Origin: Treponema sp. | GTDB taxonomy: Bacteria > Spirochaetota > Spirochaetia > Treponematales > Breznakiellaceae | Direction: 5' to 3' | NCBI GenBank assembly: GCA_031281925.1 | Contig: JAITES010000131.1 | Location: forward strand, 1 to 7,993 | Length of the DNA: 7,993 nucleotides | Shown here: positions 4,244 through 7,993 of the stretch, piece after piece | How positions within the stretch are numbered: position 1 is the stretch's first letter | Layout of the letters: the number at the start of each line of letters is the position of its first letter | The notes under the pieces: generated by a model | Told to the model about the DNA's origin: nothing | The model's database searches: none | What the model saw: the letters and a program-made list of their open reading frames with translations, nothing else | Position numbers and translations under genes: made by a program

Positions 4244-6119
4244 GCGCATCCTTGCTCTCTCTCCCGAGTGGTTCAGAGATTCCGTAAAAATCGTTGTTTT
4301 CAACTGGATTGCCATGCTCTGCAATGCCGCCGCCCTCTTTTCCATCTGCCGGTTCATTCAGGCTGTTTTCCGGTCCCTGGGCCGTGTACACGGGTTTTCC
4401 GCGGGGGAAGTCCGGCCCGTCCCGGCGGAGGTTTCCGGGGATCTTTGGCTCAGCCTCGCCATTGCCCTGATCACCGCGGCGCTCTCCCTGGGAATCCGCA
4501 TCTTCTGCACCCTCGGCTCCGCGGACGCCGCATTTCTCGCCGGGGAGAGGGTCAAGGGGAGGCTCCGGGAAAAGATCTTCACAAAACTGGTTTCCCTGGG
4601 GCCAGCCTATTCCGCCCATGTTTCCACCGCTTCCGCGGTGCAGCTTTCCGGGGAAGGGACGGATCAGATGGAAGGCTACCTGGGCCGCTACGTTCCCCAG
4701 CTTTTTTACAGCATCCTTGCCCCCCTCACCCTTTTTGGGATTCTTTCCTTTATCAGTTTCAGGACGGCTCTCATCCTGTTCCTCTGCGTTCCCCTTATCC
4801 CCCTGTCCATTGTCATGGTTCAGAAGATTGCCAAAAAGATTCTGGCCAAATACTGGTCGAAGTATACCGGTTTGGGGGATTCCTTTCTGGAAAACCTCCA
4901 GGGTCTGACCACCCTTCAAATCTACGGGGATGACGGGAACAGGCACGAAGTAATGAACCGCCGCGCGGAAGAATTCCGCAAGGCGACCATGAGGGTTCTC
5001 GTGATGCAGATGAACAGCATCACCGTGATGGATGTCGTTGCCTGGGGGGGAACCGCGCTTTCCATCATCCTGGGCCTTGCAGAATTGGGGGCCGGAAACA
5101 TAGATCCGGGGGAAGCTCTGTTCATCATCCTTATCGGATCGGAATTTTTTATTCCCATGAGGATTTTGGGCTCCTTTTTTCATACGGCCATGAACAGCGC
5201 TGCTGCCGGAGAAAAAATATTCAGCCTGCTTGACTCTCAGGCCGCCGGGGCGGCCCTGGCAAGCCCTTCCCTACAGAACGGAGCCGCAGGTGCGCAGGCC
5301 CCTGAGGCAGCCTCTATAATCCCTTCCTTACAGAACAGGGCCGCAGATTCGCAGGCCGCGGGCTCCTGTTCGCAGACCGGTAAAACAATATGCATCTCAA
5401 ACCTTTCTTTTGCCTGGGAAAAGAACCGGCCTGTCCTGAGAAACATCAATCTGGAAATAGCTCCGGGTACTTTTTTTGCCCTGACCGGCGAAAGCGGCTC
5501 CGGCAAGAGTACTCTTGCGGCAATCCTTTCCGGTCAGGCTCCCTGGTACGAGGGAAGCGCCTCCATCGGCGGGGCCGAAATTTCCCGGACTCCCCTGAAT
5601 GAACTGAGGGAAACTTTTACCCTGCTGCGGCATAACAGTTACCTTTTTGCGGGAAGCATCCGGGATAACCTCTCAATGGCAAAATCCGGCCTGGGGGACG
5701 ATGAAATGCTGGCCGTTCTGGAACAGCTTGGGCTTGGGGAATTCCTTGCGGAACGGGAGGGACTTGAAACCCGGATAAGCGAAGGAGCGGCGAATATTTC
5801 CGGCGGACAGCGGCAGCGCCTGGCCGCGGCCCGGGCACTGCTCCACGATACGGATCTCTATATTTTTGACGAAGCCGCTTCCAATGTGGATACGGAAAGC
5901 GGAGAGGCCATTATGGCCGCGGCCGTGGCCCTGGCGAAAAAGAAGAAGACGGTGATCCTCATCACCCACCGGCTGGCCGACGCCCGGAAGGCGGAGCGGA
6001 TCGCCGTGCTGGATCACGGAAGCCTCATCTCTCTGGGCTCCCACGAAGATCTAATCCGGGAAGGCGGAATCTATGAAAGAATGTACACACAACAGCGGGA
6101 TCTGGAATCCTTTGCCTAG
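4233..6119 (+). CDS. CydD-like ABC exporter half-transporter (TMD-NBD)
   Basis: This 628-residue protein has a transmembrane domain (residues about 15-320, six predicted helices) fused to an ATPase domain (about 384-628). In the membrane part, GEGTDQMEGYLGRYVPQ (140-156) matches the CydD block G-x-D-x-L-x-x-Y-x-x-x-Y-x-P-Q. The NBD has Walker A GESGSGKST (419-427), signature ISGGQ (522-526), Walker B DLYIFDE with Asp546 and catalytic Glu547, and H-loop His579. The Q-loop position reads LRHNSYLF, with His467 where Gln is usual. The linker (about 335-382) is long and Ala/Ser/Gln-rich and contains an in-frame duplication. CydDC heterodimers act in the inner membrane and have been linked to thiol export and, more recently, haem transport for cytochrome assembly. 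The substrate here is unknown. The ATG at 4233 is preferred to a GTG at 4179, which would add an Arg/Lys-rich tail deep inside ybaN; its Shine-Dalgarno is weak, fitting coupling to ybaN. Its partner is the next gene. Confidence 0.88.
   Translation: MLNKRILALSPEWFRDSVKIVVFNWIAMLCNAAALFSICRFIQAVFRSLGRVHGFSAGEVRPVPAEVSGDLWLSLAIALITAALSLGIRIFCTLGSADAAFLAGERVKGRLREKIFTKLVSLGPAYSAHVSTASAVQLSGEGTDQMEGYLGRYVPQLFYSILAPLTLFGILSFISFRTALILFLCVPLIPLSIVMVQKIAKKILAKYWSKYTGLGDSFLENLQGLTTLQIYGDDGNRHEVMNRRAEEFRKATMRVLVMQMNSITVMDVVAWGGTALSIILGLAELGAGNIDPGEALFIILIGSEFFIPMRILGSFFHTAMNSAAAGEKIFSLLDSQAAGAALASPSLQNGAAGAQAPEAASIIPSLQNRAADSQAAGSCSQTGKTICISNLSFAWEKNRPVLRNINLEIAPGTFFALTGESGSGKSTLAAILSGQAPWYEGSASIGGAEISRTPLNELRETFTLLRHNSYLFAGSIRDNLSMAKSGLGDDEMLAVLEQLGLGEFLAEREGLETRISEGAANISGGQRQRLAAARALLHDTDLYIFDEAASNVDTESGEAIMAAAVALAKKKKTVILITHRLADARKAERIAVLDHGSLISLGSHEDLIREGGIYERMYTQQRDLESFA
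5264..5377 (+). repeat. In-frame 57-bp tandem duplication in the TMD-NBD linker
   Basis: Two diverged copies with a 57-bp (19-codon) period lie at 5264-5320 and 5321-5377. The shared parts read CCCTTCC[CT]TACAGAAC and GCCGCAG..[TG][TG]CGCAGGCC. In protein this is PSLQNGAAGAQA followed by PSLQNRAADSQA. An earlier partial unit (DSQAAG, just before 5264) resembles the end of the second copy. The repeat lengthens the flexible linker between the two domains of the CydD-like protein. Confidence 0.7.
6059..6064 (+). promoter_or_regulatory. RBS supporting the overlapping start at 6073
   Basis: GGAAGG lies 8 nt upstream of the ATG at 6073, inside the 3' end of the CydD-like gene. It favours the longer version of the CydC-like protein over a start at 6124. 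Confidence 0.5.
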
Positions 6120-7746
6120 AAGGATGCTGGCCCTTGTCCGGCCCCTGGCCCACATCATGATCCTGTCGATCCTGGCGGGAACCCTCTCCAGTCTGACGGC
6201 CATCGCCATTCCGATCCTGGGAGCCTATGCCCTGCTGGATGTCATGGGACTTGAAAAACTCAAAGTTACAGTCATCCCCCTTTTGGCCCTTCTTGTCCTT
6301 GCCCGGGGGCTTCTCCGCTACGGAGAACAGTTAAGCGGCCACTACATTGCCTTCAGGCTCCTGGCCCTTATCCGGGACAAGGTTTTTGGAGCGCTGCGCA
6401 GACTTGCCCCGGCAAAACTGGAAGGCAGGGAAAAGGGGAACCTTATTTCGATCATCTCCTCGGACATTGAACTGCTGGAAGTGTTTTATGCCCATACCAT
6501 CGCCCCGGTTGCCATTGCGGCCCTGACAGGGGCGGCGGTTTTTCTCTACTGCGCCTCATTTCACGTCCTCTGCGGCCTCATCCTGCTTGCAGGCTATATA
6601 CTGGTTATCTTCATCATCCCCCGCCTGACAGGGCCCGGAAACAGGAAGCTGGGACAATTCTGCAGGAATGAAGCGGGGGCCCTGAACACCCTGATGCTGG
6701 ATAACCTCCGCGGGCTGGGGGAAATTATCCGCTACGGCCGTGAAGAAGAGCGGATGGCCCTGTACCGTGAAAAAAGCGCTGCTCTGGCAGGGTCAATGCG
6801 GAAACTCCGGCGCAGGGAGGGCTTAAACCGGGCACTGACCGATGCGGCTATCCTCCTCACCGCGCTGGCAAGCCTCTGCGCCGGCTTCTGGCTTTGGCAG
6901 AAGGGCCTTGTGAATCCCGGCGGCATCGTCCTGACGCTGATTGCGACCCTTTCGAGTTTTGGCCCTGCGGCGGCGCTGGGAGCGCTTTCCGGAACACTGG
7001 TACACACCTTTGCCGCGGCGGAACGGGTCTTCTCCATCCTGGACGAGTCTCCCGCAGTGGAGGAAACCGCTTCCGGAAGCAGCGCCCTCTACGGCGAGAT
7101 CCGGGCGGAAAACCTCATCTTCTCCTATCCCGGCGGAGAAGAGATTATACGGGATCTCTCCTTGCAGGTCCCACCGGCCCGGATTCTGGGAATCCGCGGA
7201 AAAAGCGGCTGCGGAAAATCAACCTTGCTCAAACTGATTATGCGTTTTTGGGATCCCCAAAGGGGAATTCTCTCGATAAACGGAAAGGATCTCCGCAGCC
7301 TGGACACGCCTTCCCTGCGGCGCCTCCAGGGTTATGTTACCCAGGACACAGACCTCTTCCAGACCAGCATCGCGGAGAACATAAGGATAGGCCGGAAAGA
7401 CGCAAGCCGCGAAGAAATAATCGCCGCCGCACAGAAGGCTTCGCTCCACGATTTTGTGATGACCCTGCCCAGGGGCTACGACACGGAACTGGGAGAACTG
7501 GGGGATACCCTGAGCAGCGGGGAGAGGCAGCGGATAGGACTCGCCCGGGCCTTCCTCCACGACGGGGATATTCTGCTCCTGGATGAACCCACCAGCAACC
7601 TGGACAGCCTCAATGAAGGCATCATCCTGAAATCCGTGAGGGAACAGGCAGGGCAAAAGATCATCATCCTGGTTTCCCACCGCCTTTCCACTCTGGGAAT
7701 AGCGGATACACGTTTATCGATGGATCAGGGGAAACTCATCTCTTAG
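6073..7746 (+). CDS. CydC-like ABC exporter half-transporter (TMD-NBD)
   Basis: This 557-residue protein has a membrane domain (about 20-315) and an ATPase domain (about 342-557). RYGEQLSGH (82-90), AFRLLALIRDKVF (93-105), ALRRLAPAKL (107-116) and the SSDIELLEVFY block (129-139) match the CydC pattern R-Y-x-E-x-x-x-H...LR..V...L..L.P..L. His90 aligns with the CydC histidine that, as I recall, has been implicated in haem binding in E. coli. The NBD has Walker A GKSGCGKST (376-384), Gln424, signature LSSGE (480-484), Walker B DILLLDE with Asp504 and Glu505, and His536, so its ATPase site looks complete. The start at 6073 overlaps the CydD-like gene by 47 bp and has GGAAGG 8 nt upstream. An alternative ATG at 6124 has AGAAGG touching it, which is too close to serve as its own site, and would drop N-terminal residues that I think are family-conserved (SGI...LVRPLAHIM). 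It very likely forms a heterodimer with the preceding protein. Confidence 0.88.
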   Translation: MKECTHNSGIWNPLPRRMLALVRPLAHIMILSILAGTLSSLTAIAIPILGAYALLDVMGLEKLKVTVIPLLALLVLARGLLRYGEQLSGHYIAFRLLALIRDKVFGALRRLAPAKLEGREKGNLISIISSDIELLEVFYAHTIAPVAIAALTGAAVFLYCASFHVLCGLILLAGYILVIFIIPRLTGPGNRKLGQFCRNEAGALNTLMLDNLRGLGEIIRYGREEERMALYREKSAALAGSMRKLRRREGLNRALTDAAILLTALASLCAGFWLWQKGLVNPGGIVLTLIATLSSFGPAAALGALSGTLVHTFAAAERVFSILDESPAVEETASGSSALYGEIRAENLIFSYPGGEEIIRDLSLQVPPARILGIRGKSGCGKSTLLKLIMRFWDPQRGILSINGKDLRSLDTPSLRRLQGYVTQDTDLFQTSIAENIRIGRKDASREEIIAAAQKASLHDFVMTLPRGYDTELGELGDTLSSGERQRIGLARAFLHDGDILLLDEPTSNLDSLNEGIILKSVREQAGQKIIILVSHRLSTLGIADTRLSMDQGKLIS

Positions 7747-7993
7747 TGAGCCTGAAATCGCCTTAAAAAACCGGGGTCATCCCGGACTATCTCAAGCAGG
7801 CGGCGGGAGGCTCCTTCCGGCTTGTTTCTGCCGTTTTCCCATGCTTCTACCGTTTTGGGGGAAACCCCCAGCGAACCGGCAAACATTGCCTGGCTTAATC
7901 CGGTTCTTTGGCGTATCCGCTTGATGTCATTGTGGTTGAAAGTATCCACCGGCTTTATAGTCAGGCGAGTTTTTCGCGCACGGATTTTGCCCT
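7743..7993 (-). CDS. XRE-family HTH antitoxin-like regulator (5' end outside window)
   Basis: The visible part is 82 codons; the frame stays open through the right edge. The protein contains a classic XRE helix-turn-helix, IRQRTGLSQAMFAGSLGV followed by SPKTVEAWENGRNKPEG, and ends RRFQAH. A GTG at 7949 could serve as a start, but it has no Shine-Dalgarno. The 14 codons upstream of it in the same frame (GKIRARKTRLTIKP) continue naturally into VDTFNHNDIK, as in HigA/RelB-like antitoxins with the pattern [KR]...[LV]TI.PV..[YF]N..DIK.IR...GLSQ..FA. I therefore treat the gene as continuing off the window. Such proteins usually bind their own promoter and often neutralise a RelE/HigB-type toxin encoded next door; no toxin is visible here, so that is inference. 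The gene converges on the exporter operon, and its stop overlaps the CydC-like stop region by 4 bp. Confidence 0.85.
   Translation of the reverse strand, partial: GKIRARKTRLTIKPVDTFNHNDIKRIRQRTGLSQAMFAGSLGVSPKTVEAWENGRNKPEGASRRLLEIVRDDPGFLRRFQAH
7765..7785 (-). terminator. Terminator-like hairpin inside the 3' end of the HTH gene
   Basis: On the minus strand CCGGG (7785-7781), a 5-nt loop and CCCGG (7775-7771) are followed directly by TTTTTT (7770-7765), which has the form of a small intrinsic terminator. It lies inside the last codons of the HTH gene (encoding about RDDPGFL), about 20 nt before its stop. Translating ribosomes may prevent it from folding. With no space between the convergent genes, it is the only terminator-like candidate I see here; none was found for the plus-strand operon. 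Confidence 0.35.

Noticed and set aside
4236..5183. Long minus-strand open frames opposite the ABC transporter genes
   Set aside because: They mirror the plus-strand coding frames, have low-complexity Gly/Lys/Pro-rich translations, lack family motifs and have no ribosome binding sites.
7857..7869. GGGGG-AAA-CCCCC hairpin within the HTH gene as a terminator of the exporter operon
   Set aside because: It has no T-tract after it, a loop of only three bases, and lies within coding sequence for the conserved HTH; best explained by codon content.

Overview
The window looks like a chromosomal piece of a diderm, probably anaerobic bacterium. The best guess is a treponeme-like spirochaete of intermediate GC. 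The sequence itself supports this only loosely: there is a TonB-dependent outer-membrane receptor, there are short lipoprotein signals of the type ...LTGCP/...LACP, and Shine-Dalgarno-led genes use GTG and TTG starts as well as ATG. The genus is an inference, not a measurement.

Layout from left to right. (1) Positions 1-122, minus strand: the first 40 codons of a lipoprotein gene that runs off the left edge. (2) Positions 123-403: an intergenic stretch packed with small repeats (an 83-bp imperfect palindrome, a second palindrome, a 9-bp tandem repeat) and an intrinsic terminator for the gene to its right. (3) Positions 404-3569, minus strand: a two-gene operon with a TonB-dependent receptor carrying the YRAP/NPDL haem-receptor motifs, followed after 10 bp by a lipoprotein with HmuY-family features. 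Together they resemble a HmuR/HmuY haem-capture pair, with the receptor gene first. (4) Positions 3570-3814: a divergent regulatory region with one promoter for each direction, candidate operator sites on the receptor side and a leader hairpin on the other. (5) Positions 3815-7746, plus strand: a tightly overlapping three-gene operon encoding a YbaN/DUF454 membrane protein and two ABC exporter half-transporters (TMD-NBD) that resemble CydD and CydC. (6) Positions 7743-7993, minus strand: an XRE-type antitoxin-like HTH protein that runs off the right edge, so its true start is not in the window.

The working picture is a haem/tetrapyrrole locus. The receptor and surface lipoprotein would capture haem at the outer membrane. 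The divergently transcribed CydDC-like heterodimer would move haem (or a thiol, the older proposal for CydDC) across the inner membrane, with YbaN as an uncharacterised membrane partner. The link rests on family resemblance plus the shared divergent promoter region and is not proved. No cytochrome bd genes, TonB/ExbBD, haem permease or haem oxygenase lie in the window.
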